Positions 1-8,145 of a stretch of DNA of 64,000 nt are shown in pieces; position 1 is the first letter of the stretch, and the number at the start of each line of letters is the position of its first letter. Under the pieces are notes generated by a model. The model made no database searches. It was given only the letters and a program-made list of their open reading frames with translations, and had not been told where the DNA came from. The DNA is from JAWLHK01 sp041690355 [NCBI: bacterium]. Its GTDB lineage: Bacteria > J088 > JAWLBW01. Both the position numbers and the translations under genes were made by a program. The stretch is taken from NCBI GenBank assembly GCA_041690355.1, contig JAWLHK010000010.1, positions 62,001-126,000 on the forward strand. The letters are read 5' to 3'.

Positions 1-879
1 ATCATGCGCCCCGGCTATGCCATCGAGTACGATTTCGTAGACCCCACCGAGCTGCAGCCAACCCTCGAGGTGCGCGCGCTACCCGGCCTCTACCTCGCCG
101 GCCAGATCAACGGGACGACCGGATACGAAGAGGCCGCGGCCCAGGGCATCATGGCGGGCATCAACGCCGCCCTGGCCATCGCCGGCGACGAGCCGCTCGT
201 ACTGCGCCGCGACGAGGCCTACATCGGCGTGCTTATCGACGACCTGATCACGAAGGGAACCGACGAACCCTACCGCATGTTCACGAGCCGCGCCGAGCAT
301 CGTCTCATTCTGCGCGAAGACAACGCCGACGAGCGCCTGAACCACCACGGCCGCCGCGTCGGTCTGCTCCCCGAAGAGCGCTGGAAGTTGTGGGAAACCA
401 AAGCGGACAAAATCCGTCAGGTTTTCAAGGACCTGGAGAGCGCGCGAATCGCCCCCTCCGACACCGTGCACAAGTTATTCACAGCCGTGGGCGAACCGCC
501 CCTGCGCGAAACCGTGAACGGAAAACAGTTCCTGAAGCGTCCGCATGTACAGTTCAGCCACCTCGAGGCCCTGGGCGTACTCTCCGAACCCGTGCCAGCC
601 GCCGTGGCCGAGCAGGTCGAGATCCGCATCAAGTACGAAGGCTATCTCAAGCGCCAGGAAGCTGAAGTCGAGCGCATGGCCAGGGTCGAACTCACGCGCA
701 TCCCCGCAGAGTTCGACTACCGCCTGCCCGGCCTGAGCAACGAGGTGCAGGAAAAGTTGCGCCGCCACCAGCCGCAGACCCTCGGGCACGCCTCGCGTAT
801 CCCGGGCATCACGCCCGCCGCGCTCTCCATCCTCTCGGTCTTTCTGGACAAGGAACGCCGCGCCCGCGCAGCCACCTGA
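1..879 (+). CDS. mnmG: MnmG (GidA), C-terminal part, cut by window start
   Basis: This is the C-terminal 292 codons of the FAD-dependent tRNA uridine-34 5-carboxymethylaminomethyl modification enzyme, which works with MnmE on wobble uridines. The reading frame is open from base 1. The family signature A-G-Q-x-N-G-x2-G-Y-x-E-A3-Q-G is seen at about residues 32-48, followed by the FTSRAEHRL motif near residue 95 and the C-terminal helical domain ending with a [10 protein letters not shown] stretch. The full protein is normally about 620 residues, so roughly the first half lies upstream of the window. mnmG is often found near the replication origin, which agrees with dnaA 7 kb away. Identification is firm. 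Confidence 0.97.
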   Translation: MMRPGYAIEYDFVDPTELQPTLEVRALPGLYLAGQINGTTGYEEAAAQGIMAGINAALAIAGDEPLVLRRDEAYIGVLIDDLITKGTDEPYRMFTSRAEHRLILREDNADERLNHHGRRVGLLPEERWKLWETKADKIRQVFKDLESARIAPSDTVHKLFTAVGEPPLRETVNGKQFLKRPHVQFSHLEALGVLSEPVPAAVAEQVEIRIKYEGYLKRQEAEVERMARVELTRIPAEFDYRLPGLSNEVQEKLRRHQPQTLGHASRIPGITPAALSILSVFLDKERRARAAT

Positions 880-933
880 GTCCGGCTCCCGCCGTGGTCT
901 CTCCCGCGGAACTCCGCCCGTATTGCTGTGCGA

Positions 934-1560
934 TTACTCGGCCTGCGGCGCGGCCACTTCCGCCTTGCGGGCACGCAGTTCCTCGACGGCCAGATCGATC
1001 CGGCTCCACAGCTCGTCTCTTCCCCGCCCCGTCTCCGAGGAGTAGATCGTGAACGCGTCGGTCGGGAGATCGAGCGTGTCGCTCATGACCTTGCGGCTCT
1101 TGGCGATCTGATTGTTCGAGAGCTTGTCTGCCTTCGTGAGCACGAGAATGGTCGGCTTCTCGAGCTCCTGCAGCCAGTCGAGCAGCGCGATGTCATCCTT
1201 CGTCGGCGGATGACGAATGTCGAGGATGTGCACGACCGCGGCCAGAGAGTCAGCCTCGGCGATGTAGCGGCCGATCATCGGGCCCCACTGCTTCTTGAGA
1301 CTCATCGGCACCTTGGCATATCCATAGCCGGGCAGGTCGACGACGTACATCTTCTTGTTCAGCAGGACGAAGTTGAGCAGCTGCGTGCGCCCCGGCGTGC
1401 GCGAGACGCGCATGACGTTTCTGCGGTTGAGCAGATTGTTGATCAGGCTCGACTTACCGACGTTGCTGCGCCCCGCAAAGGCGACGGCGGGGAGCGCGTC
1501 CTTCGGCCACTGCTCGGGCTTGATGGCCGATTTCACGAACTCGACCGAATTCACCTTCAT
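934..1560 (-). CDS. engB: EngB/YsxC ribosome biogenesis GTPase
   Basis: Small GTPase needed for large ribosomal subunit assembly, 208 residues, the usual family size. The G1 P-loop GRSNVGKSS lies at residues 30-38, the G3 motif DLPGYG near residue 80, and G4 LTKADK near residue 142. I chose ATG at 1560 because AGGTGG stands six bases before it. The ATG overlaps the stop of the upstream aminotransferase gene by four bases (ATGA), so the two are translationally coupled in one minus-strand operon. An in-frame GTG at 1569 is less likely. Confidence 0.95.
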   Translation of the reverse strand: MKVNSVEFVKSAIKPEQWPKDALPAVAFAGRSNVGKSSLINNLLNRRNVMRVSRTPGRTQLLNFVLLNKKMYVVDLPGYGYAKVPMSLKKQWGPMIGRYIAEADSLAAVVHILDIRHPPTKDDIALLDWLQELEKPTILVLTKADKLSNNQIAKSRKVMSDTLDLPTDAFTIYSSETGRGRDELWSRIDLAVEELRARKAEVAAPQAE

Positions 1561-2690
1561 GCAAACCACCTTTCGAGGCGCTTCAGCCCCTCGCGGATGC
1601 GCTCCATGCCCGTCGCATAGGAGAAACGCAGAAAACCGGGCGCGCCGAAATCGTCGCCCGGCGTGACGGCCACGTGAGTCTCTTCAAGTATCCTGCGCGC
1701 AAAAGCAATCGTATCTTCCGTTCGCCCGCGCACATCGGCGAGCACATAGAACGCACCCAGCGGATCGACCGGAATTCCCAGTCCCACGCGGCGAAGACCC
1801 GCGAGCATGGCCTGCCGCCGCTCGTCATAGGCCGAGCGCATCCGCAAGGTCTCTTCGCGAACCCGCGAATCTTCGAGCGCCGCGAAGCCGCCGCGCTGGG
1901 CGAAGCTGTTGGCGGCGATCATGAGGTTCTGCTGCAGCACTTCCATGACGCGCGCATACCCGGGGGGAACGATGACGTAGCCGAGCCGCCAGCCGGTCAT
2001 GGCGAAACGCTTGCTGAAGCCGTTGATCACGATGCAATTCCCGGTGTACCGGAGCATCGACCGATCTTCGCCACCGTACTGCAGGCCGTGATAGATCTCG
2101 TCGCTGATCACCAGCGGTCCCAGCTCCCCCAGTCTCCGCAGGGCCTCTTCGTCGAGGACCGCCCCCGTCGGGTTGGCCGGCGAGTTGACGAGAATCGCCT
2201 TCGTGCGCGGCGTGATCTTCGCGCGCACCGCTTCGGCATCGATTCGGAAACCGTCTTCGGGGCGCACGTCGACGAACACCGGCACGCCGCCGGCCAGCCG
2301 CACGAAGTTCGGATAACACGGATAATACGGGCGCGCCATGACGACCTCGTCTCCCGGATCGATCACGGCGAGCACGGTCATGAGCAGCAGCGGACTCGTG
2401 CCCGAACTGACGACGATGCGCTCCGGCGAAACCTGGACGCCATGCGTTTCCACATAGAACCGTGCGATGGCCTCGACCAGCCCGTGCTCGCCTCGCGCCG
2501 GCGTGTAGTGCGTCAGGTCGGCCTCGAGCGCGGCGATGCCCGCTTCCTTGACGGGCACCGGCGTTGCGAAGTCAGGCTCACCCAGCTCAAAATGAACAAC
2601 GTCGTGGCCGGCACGTTCGAGCTCGCGCGCGCGCGCGAGCACATCCATGACGAGAAAGGGAGCCACGCTTTCGGCGCGCGAAGACGGCAT
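1557..2690 (-). CDS. Class I/II PLP-dependent aminotransferase
   Basis: Fold-type I aminotransferase of 377 residues, close to the aspartate/aromatic aminotransferase (AspC/PatA-like) group. The SPANPTGAV motif near residue 170 and the PLP lysine motif GFSKRFAMTGWRLGY near residue 225 are intact, as is the C-terminal substrate-binding arginine region (FLRFSYA). Substrate cannot be read from sequence; aspartate, aromatic amino acids or a methionine-related keto acid are all possible. It is the first gene of an operon with engB. Its ATG lies 13 bases from the ATG of a divergent lipoprotein gene, with a palindrome in between. Confidence 0.9.
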   Translation of the reverse strand: MPSSRAESVAPFLVMDVLARARELERAGHDVVHFELGEPDFATPVPVKEAGIAALEADLTHYTPARGEHGLVEAIARFYVETHGVQVSPERIVVSSGTSPLLLMTVLAVIDPGDEVVMARPYYPCYPNFVRLAGGVPVFVDVRPEDGFRIDAEAVRAKITPRTKAILVNSPANPTGAVLDEEALRRLGELGPLVISDEIYHGLQYGGEDRSMLRYTGNCIVINGFSKRFAMTGWRLGYVIVPPGYARVMEVLQQNLMIAANSFAQRGGFAALEDSRVREETLRMRSAYDERRQAMLAGLRRVGLGIPVDPLGAFYVLADVRGRTEDTIAFARRILEETHVAVTPGDDFGAPGFLRFSYATGMERIREGLKRLERWFA

Positions 2691-2703
2691 GTATAATCAT
2701 GCC
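2686..2703 (+). promoter_or_regulatory. Palindrome with TATAAT centre between two divergent start codons
   Basis: Perfect 6-bp arms GGCATG (2686-2691) and CATGCC (2698-2703) flank TATAAT (2692-2697). The aminotransferase ATG is inside the left arm, and the lipoprotein ATG (2704) directly follows the right arm. TATAAT stands six bases before the lipoprotein start, so transcription would begin at the A of the ATG. The -35 is weak (TTTCGG, 17-base spacer). Confidence 0.5.
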
Positions 2704-3273
2704 ATGCCGCGAATCCTCAAGGCCACCGCGCTTCTGGCCGCTCTGCTTTTCACCGTCGCCTGCGCCGCGCCCCGCCAGACCCTGCGTCTCGGCCAGATTT
2801 CGCCAGGTCTCGAAGCGTTCGAAGGGAGTCACTATGACGCCCTCGCCACCGCACCCGTCGTGTACTCGGTCATCGGCGAACCGGAATACGACCGCTTCTT
2901 TCAGGAAGCGGCCGCCGTCCACGGATCGATGCTCTTCGCCCTGCGCGTCATCGACCGCGCCGAAACCATCGTCGCCGGCCGGGCCGCCCCCACGCCCGCC
3001 GACCTGCGGCTGATCGTCACCGTGATGACCGACACCCTGCCGCACACTCAGCAGCGCGCGGCCTACCTTATCGAAGAGGGAGAGCGCCTGCGCGGCGAGG
3101 CGGCATGGCACTTTGCCTGGCGCTTCTACAAGATTCCGCGCGCCCGATCGGCGGTCGATGAAGCGCGCGCGCATCTCGAGGAATCGCAGCGCCTGGCGCC
3201 CGTGCTCGTCGCGCGGCTCAGAGACATCCACGAGCGGATTCAGTACCAGAAGTTTTTTCGCTTCAGCTTCTGA
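2704..3273 (+). CDS. Lipoprotein of unknown function
   Basis: 189 residues. An N-terminal signal peptide ends in a lipobox-like TVAC with Cys20, so it is probably lipidated and exported. The remainder is soluble and rich in Ala, Arg and Glu, with helical content (IDRAETIVAG, ERLRGEAAWHFAWRFY) and no domain I recognise. I chose ATG 2704 rather than the upstream in-frame start at 2647, which would overlap the divergent aminotransferase and bury the signal peptide. TATAAT ends six bases before this ATG and there is no ribosome binding site, so the mRNA may be leaderless. It is a single-gene unit. Confidence 0.75.
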   Translation: MPRILKATALLAALLFTVACAAPRQTLRLGQISPGLEAFEGSHYDALATAPVVYSVIGEPEYDRFFQEAAAVHGSMLFALRVIDRAETIVAGRAAPTPADLRLIVTVMTDTLPHTQQRAAYLIEEGERLRGEAAWHFAWRFYKIPRARSAVDEARAHLEESQRLAPVLVARLRDIHERIQYQKFFRFSF

Positions 3274-3307
3274 GCGCTGCTTCCAGACCCGCGGCGCAAG
3301 ACCCCCT

Positions 3308-3787
3308 TCAGATGAGCGGGCCGCGCTCGACCGGCACCAGCGTCTCGCGCGGAAAAAGTCCCGCCCAGGCGAGCACCTGCGCCGCGATCCAGACGGGTCC
3401 CGTGAAAAGCTGCACCACGTTTTGCGTGAACGCAGGTCGGCGCCCCTCTACGGCGTGGCCGAGAAACTGCACGGCCCAACCGAGGGCGAATACGGCCATC
3501 CCGATCCACACCGACGGCGTTACCGAGGCCAGCAGATAGAGCGGCACGTACAGAATGCCGGCCATGAGCCCGAGCCGCACGCGCAGGAAGGAGTACCAGG
3601 CGATTCCCGAAACGAGCACGAAATCGGCGCCGAGCAACGGAGTCGCGCCGACATGAAGGCCGGTCTCAAACCAGAGCATCCGCAGCAGTCCGTATACGAT
3701 GAGCGGAATGCCGACGAAGTGAAGGATCTTGTTACGCGGATCCTTATGGTACCGATGGTAATCGGCAAAGAGGCGGGCAGTCGGCAT
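3308..3787 (-). CDS. Mpo1-like (DUF962) membrane protein
   Basis: 159-residue integral membrane protein of the DUF962/YGL010w family. The family N-terminal block (FADYHRYHKDPRNKILHFVG) carries the conserved H-x2-H/N-x-H pattern, followed by about four hydrophobic helices and the second conserved histidine site QFLGHAVEGRRPAF near residues 108-121. The yeast member Mpo1 is an Fe(II)-dependent dioxygenase in alpha-oxidation of 2-hydroxy fatty acids. The histidines are kept here, but the bacterial substrate is unknown. A -10-like TACAAT (3824 to 3819) and CCGGAG before the start suggest an independent promoter. Confidence 0.85.
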   Translation of the reverse strand: MPTARLFADYHRYHKDPRNKILHFVGIPLIVYGLLRMLWFETGLHVGATPLLGADFVLVSGIAWYSFLRVRLGLMAGILYVPLYLLASVTPSVWIGMAVFALGWAVQFLGHAVEGRRPAFTQNVVQLFTGPVWIAAQVLAWAGLFPRETLVPVERGPLI

Positions 3788-3842
3788 GCGTACTGACTCC
3801 GGAGCGAGGCTTCCGAGTATTGTAACGCCCCGTTAAGCGAAA

Positions 3843-3869
3843 CGCCCCTCCGGACGGGCCGGAGAGGCG
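3843..3869 (-). terminator. Terminator hairpin after the acyl-CoA dehydrogenase gene
   Basis: An 11-bp stem with one mismatch (CGCCCCTCCGG / CCGGAGAGGCG) and a 5-base loop. On the minus strand it is followed by GTTTCGCTT, only a moderate T-tract. It lies about 30 bases beyond the stop of the dehydrogenase gene. Confidence 0.6.
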
Positions 3870-3896
3870 CTTCTTCATTTTCCCCGCAACCGAAGC

Positions 3897-5045
3897 TCAG
3901 AGTCCCATGAGCTTCGAGATGATCTCACGCATGATCTGGGTCGTGCCCCCGCCGATGGTGAGCAGACGGGTGTCGCGCCATGCGCGGGCCACGTCATATT
4001 CCTCGATGTAGCCGGCGCCGCCGTGCAGCTGCACGCACTCGTCGACATTGCGAACGGCCATCTCGCCGGCGAAGGCCTTGGCCATCGAAACCTCACGCGT
4101 GACGTCTTCGCCCTTGGCGAAACCGTCGCAGACCTTGTAGACGAAGGCGCGCGCCACGTCGATGTTCGTCTGCAGCTCGGCCAGCTTATGGCGCACGGTC
4201 TGGAACCCGGTGAGCGGCCGCCCGAAGGCATTGCGGTCCTTGCAGTACGCGATGGTCGAGTCGAGCGTAAGCTGTGCGCCATAGACGGCGCCCACAGCGC
4301 CGATGAGCCGCTCGCCCTGAAAGTTGGTCATGACATGAATGAAGCCGTGATTCTCTTCGCCAAGCAGGTAGCGGCGGGGCACGCGCACATCCTCGAAGTA
4401 GAGCAGCGCCGTATCCGAGGCGCGATTGCCGACCTTGTCGAGCTTCTTGCCGATCGTGATCCCCTTCAGGTTCGTGGGCACGGTCAGAAAGCTGATGCCC
4501 GCATAGCCGGGATCATCGAGGTTCGTGCGCACGGCCATCGTCAGAAAGTCGGCGCGCGTGCCGTTCGTGATGTACATCTTCGAGCCGTTGATGATGTAGT
4601 CATCGCCGTCGCGGCGCGCCGTGGTCTTGATGTGCGCGACATCGGATCCGGCTCCCGGTTCGGTCACGCAGATGGCGGCGATCTTTTCGCCGGCCAGGGC
4701 GGGTTTCAGAAACTCGTCGATCTGCTCCTGCGTGCCGACGTGGCTGATGATCGGGGTCGCCATGTCGGTCTGCACGAGCAGGCTCAGGGTCGTGCCCGCC
4801 GAACGGCTGCGCGTGAGCTCCTCGGCGCGTACGACGGCATACCAGTAGTCGCCCCCCGAGCCCCCATGTTCTTCCTTATAGTTGGCGCCGAGAAACCCGA
4901 GTTTCCCCATCTCTTCGAAGACCCAGCGGTCGAAAATACCGGCCTCTTCCCACCGATCGGCATTGGTGGCGAGCTTTTCTTCGACGAACTTCCGAATCTG
5001 CGACCGGAACATCTCGTGTTCGGCCGTGAAATAATCGTAACGCAT
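3897..5045 (-). CDS. Acyl-CoA dehydrogenase
   Basis: FAD-dependent acyl-CoA dehydrogenase of 382 residues, the standard length. The first signature is CVTEPGAGSD near residue 125. The C-terminal signature QLHGGAGYIEEYDVARAWRD near residues 340-360 includes the catalytic-region Glu. It would oxidise an acyl-CoA to a trans-2-enoyl-CoA and pass electrons to ETF. The start is fixed by GGAGG upstream of the ATG. A 30-bp operator-like palindrome sits 14-43 bases before the start, so it is probably under a dedicated repressor. It is monocistronic. The exact chain-length substrate is unknown. Confidence 0.95.
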   Translation of the reverse strand: MRYDYFTAEHEMFRSQIRKFVEEKLATNADRWEEAGIFDRWVFEEMGKLGFLGANYKEEHGGSGGDYWYAVVRAEELTRSRSAGTTLSLLVQTDMATPIISHVGTQEQIDEFLKPALAGEKIAAICVTEPGAGSDVAHIKTTARRDGDDYIINGSKMYITNGTRADFLTMAVRTNLDDPGYAGISFLTVPTNLKGITIGKKLDKVGNRASDTALLYFEDVRVPRRYLLGEENHGFIHVMTNFQGERLIGAVGAVYGAQLTLDSTIAYCKDRNAFGRPLTGFQTVRHKLAELQTNIDVARAFVYKVCDGFAKGEDVTREVSMAKAFAGEMAVRNVDECVQLHGGAGYIEEYDVARAWRDTRLLTIGGGTTQIMREIISKLMGL

Positions 5046-5058
5046 GGGGGACCGCCTC

Positions 5059-5088
5059 CAATATTGATTGACAAATCAATCAATATTG
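5059..5088. promoter_or_regulatory. Perfect 12-bp inverted repeat (operator-like) upstream of acyl-CoA dehydrogenase
   Basis: Arms CAATATTGATTG (5059-5070) and CAATCAATATTG (5077-5088) are perfect complements around ACAAAT. It lies between the dehydrogenase start and its upstream region. The size and AT-rich nature in a GC-rich genome fit a dimeric TetR- or FadR-type repressor site, though no regulator gene is adjacent. Confidence 0.75.
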
Positions 5089-5130
5089 AAACAGAGGGGG
5101 GCGGGAGCGTCAAGGCCTCCGCCGGCCCGG

Positions 5131-5162
5131 CAATGATCAATGGCCGACGGTCAATGATCAAC
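5131..5162. repeat. Heptamer-type intergenic repeat (TCAATGA words)
   Basis: Two copies of CAATGATCAA (5131 and 5151) with a partial third (CTCAATGACTGACTGG at 5192-5207). It is the least regular member of the 7-bp repeat arrays listed throughout this window. Confidence 0.45.
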
Positions 5163-5223
5163 AGGACTGCGGCGATGAACCATGCCCTATGCTCAATGAC
5201 TGACTGGCCATCACCAAAACCTC

Positions 5224-5239
5224 TAGACCGTTCAGTCTA
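5224..5239. promoter_or_regulatory. TetR-type operator-like inverted repeat
   Basis: TAGAC (5224-5228) and GTCTA (5235-5239) with a 6-base centre. TAGACNNNNNNGTCTA resembles half-sites bound by TetR/AcrR-family repressors. It is 180 bases upstream of the acyl-CoA dehydrogenase start, in a gene-free stretch (5046-5520). Confidence 0.45.
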
Positions 5240-5395
5240 CTCTGGGTGAGAAGTGCGTCTCCGACGGGCGTCGAGGGTCACTTCAGGGGCGGCACGCTTC
5301 TCCTTTCCCTACGAAGGAGGTGGTCTGTCGAGACGCGGCAACCTGCCAGATGCGGCCATGCCGGCCCTAACCCTTTCAGGGCACGCGCTTTTTCT

Positions 5396-5466
5396 AGGCG
5401 GCTGCCGCGTTGCACCTTCGTCGCCGATGCACCCCATCGACTCCTTGTCGCGCCTTCAAGCCGCCT
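5396..5466. other. Structured element downstream of recF, possible RNA
   Basis: An outer 8-bp perfect stem AGGCGGCT (5396-5403) / AGCCGCCT (5459-5466) encloses an inner hairpin, GTCGCCGATG (5420-5429) with CATCGAC (5435-5441). The surrounding 5340-5400 segment has further short complementary runs. No ORF here looks coding. The stretch is the 3' flank of recF on the minus strand. I do not recognise an Rfam family. Confidence 0.35.
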
Positions 5467-5520
5467 GAAAACGCACCCTGCTCGTGCTCGCGGCAAGTCT
5501 TCAACACCCTGCCAGGTCTC

Positions 5521-6624
5521 TCACCCCCTGAGAATCCCTTTTTCGCCAATCTGCCAGAGGGTGCGCTCGCGGCCCATGGCGGGGAGCAGGTCGGCCTCGG
5601 TGGCCGTGATAAAGGCCTGCACCGAAGCAGACTCCAGAAACCGGCTCAGGTAGCCCCGCCGCATCTCGTCGAGCTCACTGCCCACGTCGTCGAGAATGAA
5701 CAACGGGGCGCTGCCGAGCACCTCGGCCGCGTGCCGGATCTGGGCGACCCGCAAGGCCAGGGCGAGCGCCCGCGTCTGTCCCTGCGAGGCATAGGTGCGC
5801 GCGCTGCGACCGTCGATCTCCATCACGATATCATCGCGGTGCGGCCCGATACCCGTGAATCCCCGCTCGCGATCGTCCTCGAGGCGCGCTTCGAGCTCCT
5901 CGCGGAACACGCTGCTCCAAGCTTCTCCCTCACACGCGGCCAAGCGCGAAGGATTCGGCTCGTAGCGGATGGTGAGCGGAACATTCCCGAAGATCTCGGC
6001 GAATGCCTCCTGGGCGCGCGGCAACAGCTCCGCCAGAAACCGCCCCCGGCTCTGTGCCATGCGCGAACCGACCTGTACCAGCTCTTCGGTCCACGCCTCG
6101 AGCACATCACCGCGCGATCGCTCGCGCAGCAGCTGGTTACGCGACTGAAGCGCCCGCTGGTACCGCGTGTACTCGTCGAGATATTCGGGATGGAGCGTGA
6201 AGGCGGCCCGGTCCACGAAGTCCCGCCGCAGCTCGGGCCCGCCGCGGATCATGAGCAGGTCTTCGGGTTGAAACGCAACGACGCCGATGTGGCGGACGTA
6301 CTCCCGCAACAGCGACACTTCGTGGCCGTTCACGAACAGCCGCCGACCCACCCCAGTCGCCAGCCTGACCTGAAGGTCAGTGCGCAGACCGTCACGCTCC
6401 AGGCTACCGCGCACCGAGGCCTCAGGCTGCCCTGCCTGAATGAGCTCCCGGGTACTCGCGCTCCGACGAAAAGAGCGGCCGGTCCCCAGCACATACACGG
6501 CTTCGACGAGATTCGTCTTGCCGCGCGCATTGGGGCCGACAATCAGCTGTACGGGCGTATCGAACTGAAGAGAGGCGCCGGCGTGATTGCGAAATGCAAA
6601 CAGATCGAGCGATCGAAGATGCAC
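5521..6624 (-). CDS. recF: RecF recombination/gap-repair ATPase
   Basis: 367-residue RecF, the SMC-like ABC ATPase that acts with RecO and RecR to load RecA at gaps. Walker A VGPNARGKTNLVEAV is near residues 30-44, and the signature/Walker B region LFILDDVGSELDEMR is near residues 307-321. The dnaN stop is 16 bases upstream. The order dnaA-dnaN-recF is the classic arrangement near bacterial origins, and recF is probably expressed from the dnaN promoter. Confidence 0.95.
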   Translation of the reverse strand: MHLRSLDLFAFRNHAGASLQFDTPVQLIVGPNARGKTNLVEAVYVLGTGRSFRRSASTRELIQAGQPEASVRGSLERDGLRTDLQVRLATGVGRRLFVNGHEVSLLREYVRHIGVVAFQPEDLLMIRGGPELRRDFVDRAAFTLHPEYLDEYTRYQRALQSRNQLLRERSRGDVLEAWTEELVQVGSRMAQSRGRFLAELLPRAQEAFAEIFGNVPLTIRYEPNPSRLAACEGEAWSSVFREELEARLEDDRERGFTGIGPHRDDIVMEIDGRSARTYASQGQTRALALALRVAQIRHAAEVLGSAPLFILDDVGSELDEMRRGYLSRFLESASVQAFITATEADLLPAMGRERTLWQIGEKGILRG

Positions 6625-6639
6625 GGCGCCTGATTGCCG

Positions 6640-7752
6640 TCAGATACGCATCGGCATGACGACGTTCGTGTACGTGAGGTCTTCTGCCCCGTCGACGACC
6701 GGCGCGACTACCCCCTGGCTCACATCGTCGTTGAGACCGATGAAGACCTTCTCGGTGCCGATTTCGGCCAGCACGTCGAGAATGTAGCGGGCGTTGAAAC
6801 CGATCTGCATCGACTCGCCTTGGTAGTCGGCATCGATTTCCTCTTGCGCGTCACCGACTTCGGGATTGCTCGAGCTGATCTTCAGCGTACCTGCCGACAG
6901 GCTCAGTTTGACCCCCTTGAACTTCTCGGGCGAGAGCAGGCTCACGCGGCGCAGCGAGTCGGCAAAGGCCACACGATCGACGAACACCTTGCGATCGCTC
7001 TTCTTGGGAATGACGACCTTGTAGTCCGGAAATTCCCCGTCGATGAGGCGCATCGAGATGACGAAGCCGTCCTTACGGCCCACGCAGTTGTTCCCGGCGA
7101 ACGCGAGCTGAAACTCGCCCCCTTCGAGGTGCTTCCGAAGTTCCGAAAAGCCCTTACGCGGAACGATGACACCCTTGGCAAGCGTCAGCGATTCGATGTT
7201 GTCGACCTTGCGCTCCACCAGGCTCAGCCGGTGGCCGTCGGTCGCCACGAGGCGCAGGCCACCTTCTGAACGCTCGATATAGATACCGTTGAGGTTGAAG
7301 CGCGTTTCGTCGGTCGAGACCGCAAAGATGGTCTTGGCGACCATGTCGCCGAGCACGGCCGCCGGGAGTCCGAAATAATTCGCGTCGGGAAACTCCTGCA
7401 CGAGCGGGAAGTCTTCGGGATCGAGGCCCATGACGTTGAAACGGCTCCGCCGCGACGAAATCTCGACGTTGAAGCCGTCGCCGCTGCGTACGAGCACCTC
7501 GCCCTCGGGGAGCTCCTTGACGATGTCATAGAGCTTCTTTGCATTCAGGCTGAGTGAGCCCCCCGTCGCCACCTCGGCGCTCACGCGGGCCGACACTCCC
7601 ACTTCCAGGTCGGTCGCCACCAGCTGCAGCTGGCCCCCCGATCCCCGGATGAGAATGTTGCTGAGGATCGGCATCGTGTTGCGCTTTTCGACCACGCTCT
7701 GCGTAACCGAGAGCCCCTTGAGGAACTCGTCCTTGGCAATCCGAAATTCCAC
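6640..7752 (-). CDS. dnaN: DNA polymerase III beta subunit (sliding clamp)
   Basis: 370 residues with the three clamp domains and typical DnaN motifs (RFNVMGLDPEDFP near residue 100, VATDGHRL near residue 172, the C-terminal VMPMRI). The ring clamps DNA for replicative polymerase processivity and recruits repair partners. The start is GTG at 7752, preceded by GTGAGG. A promoter and an AT-rich leader lie upstream. Confidence 0.97.
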   Translation of the reverse strand: MEFRIAKDEFLKGLSVTQSVVEKRNTMPILSNILIRGSGGQLQLVATDLEVGVSARVSAEVATGGSLSLNAKKLYDIVKELPEGEVLVRSGDGFNVEISSRRSRFNVMGLDPEDFPLVQEFPDANYFGLPAAVLGDMVAKTIFAVSTDETRFNLNGIYIERSEGGLRLVATDGHRLSLVERKVDNIESLTLAKGVIVPRKGFSELRKHLEGGEFQLAFAGNNCVGRKDGFVISMRLIDGEFPDYKVVIPKKSDRKVFVDRVAFADSLRRVSLLSPEKFKGVKLSLSAGTLKISSSNPEVGDAQEEIDADYQGESMQIGFNARYILDVLAEIGTEKVFIGLNDDVSQGVVAPVVDGAEDLTYTNVVMPMRI

Positions 7753-8145
7753 CGTTCGACCTCACGCCTTCTTTTTCTTAATAGATTGAATAGAGAACTA
7801 CTAAGAAAAGAAGAAGAAGAATGGGTTGTTGAAAACCTGCGGGGATGAAATAAATCCCCTATTCTACACGAAAAATTCTACTCTGTCACCTGTCAATAAC
7901 CCGGCGCTCAACCTGTCGAAGCATTCCTGAAAACTCCTCGCTCGAACCGATGCGCCAGGTTACCATCCAGCCCTCCACACCCTGCTCCGGCACTGTACAC
8001 AGCCTTGTCCGCAGGGTTATCCACAAGCTCGCTTCGGTTCGCATCCCCTACTCCCCCTCCCGCTCGCGTCAAGGCAGGCAAAAAAAGAACCCGCCGTTCC
8101 CGGACGAACCGGCGAACGACGGGTTACAGGAGGAGAATCGTGTCG
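7753..8145. other. dnaA-dnaN intergenic region, origin candidate
   Basis: 393 bases. There is one perfect DnaA box TTATCCACA at 8017-8025. An AT- and purine-rich tract (7761-7880) includes AGAAGAAGAAG, a TTAGTAG run on the minus strand that resembles DnaA-trio sequence, and the hairpin GGGGAT (7841-7846) / ATCCCC (7854-7859). Gene orientation to the left is mostly minus and to the right of dnaA mostly plus, as expected around an origin. The upstream dnaA region has more boxes, so it competes as the true origin. Confidence 0.45.
7861..7889 (-). promoter_or_regulatory. dnaN promoter
   Basis: On the minus strand, GTGACA (7889-7884), 17 bases, then TAGAAT (7866-7861), giving a leader of about 100 bases before the dnaN GTG. 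A perfect TTGACA overlaps just upstream (7896-7891). Confidence 0.6.

Noticed and set aside
5246-5653. Plus-strand ORFs in the recF downstream region
   Set aside because: They run into antisense recF and overlap the structured element; no protein features.
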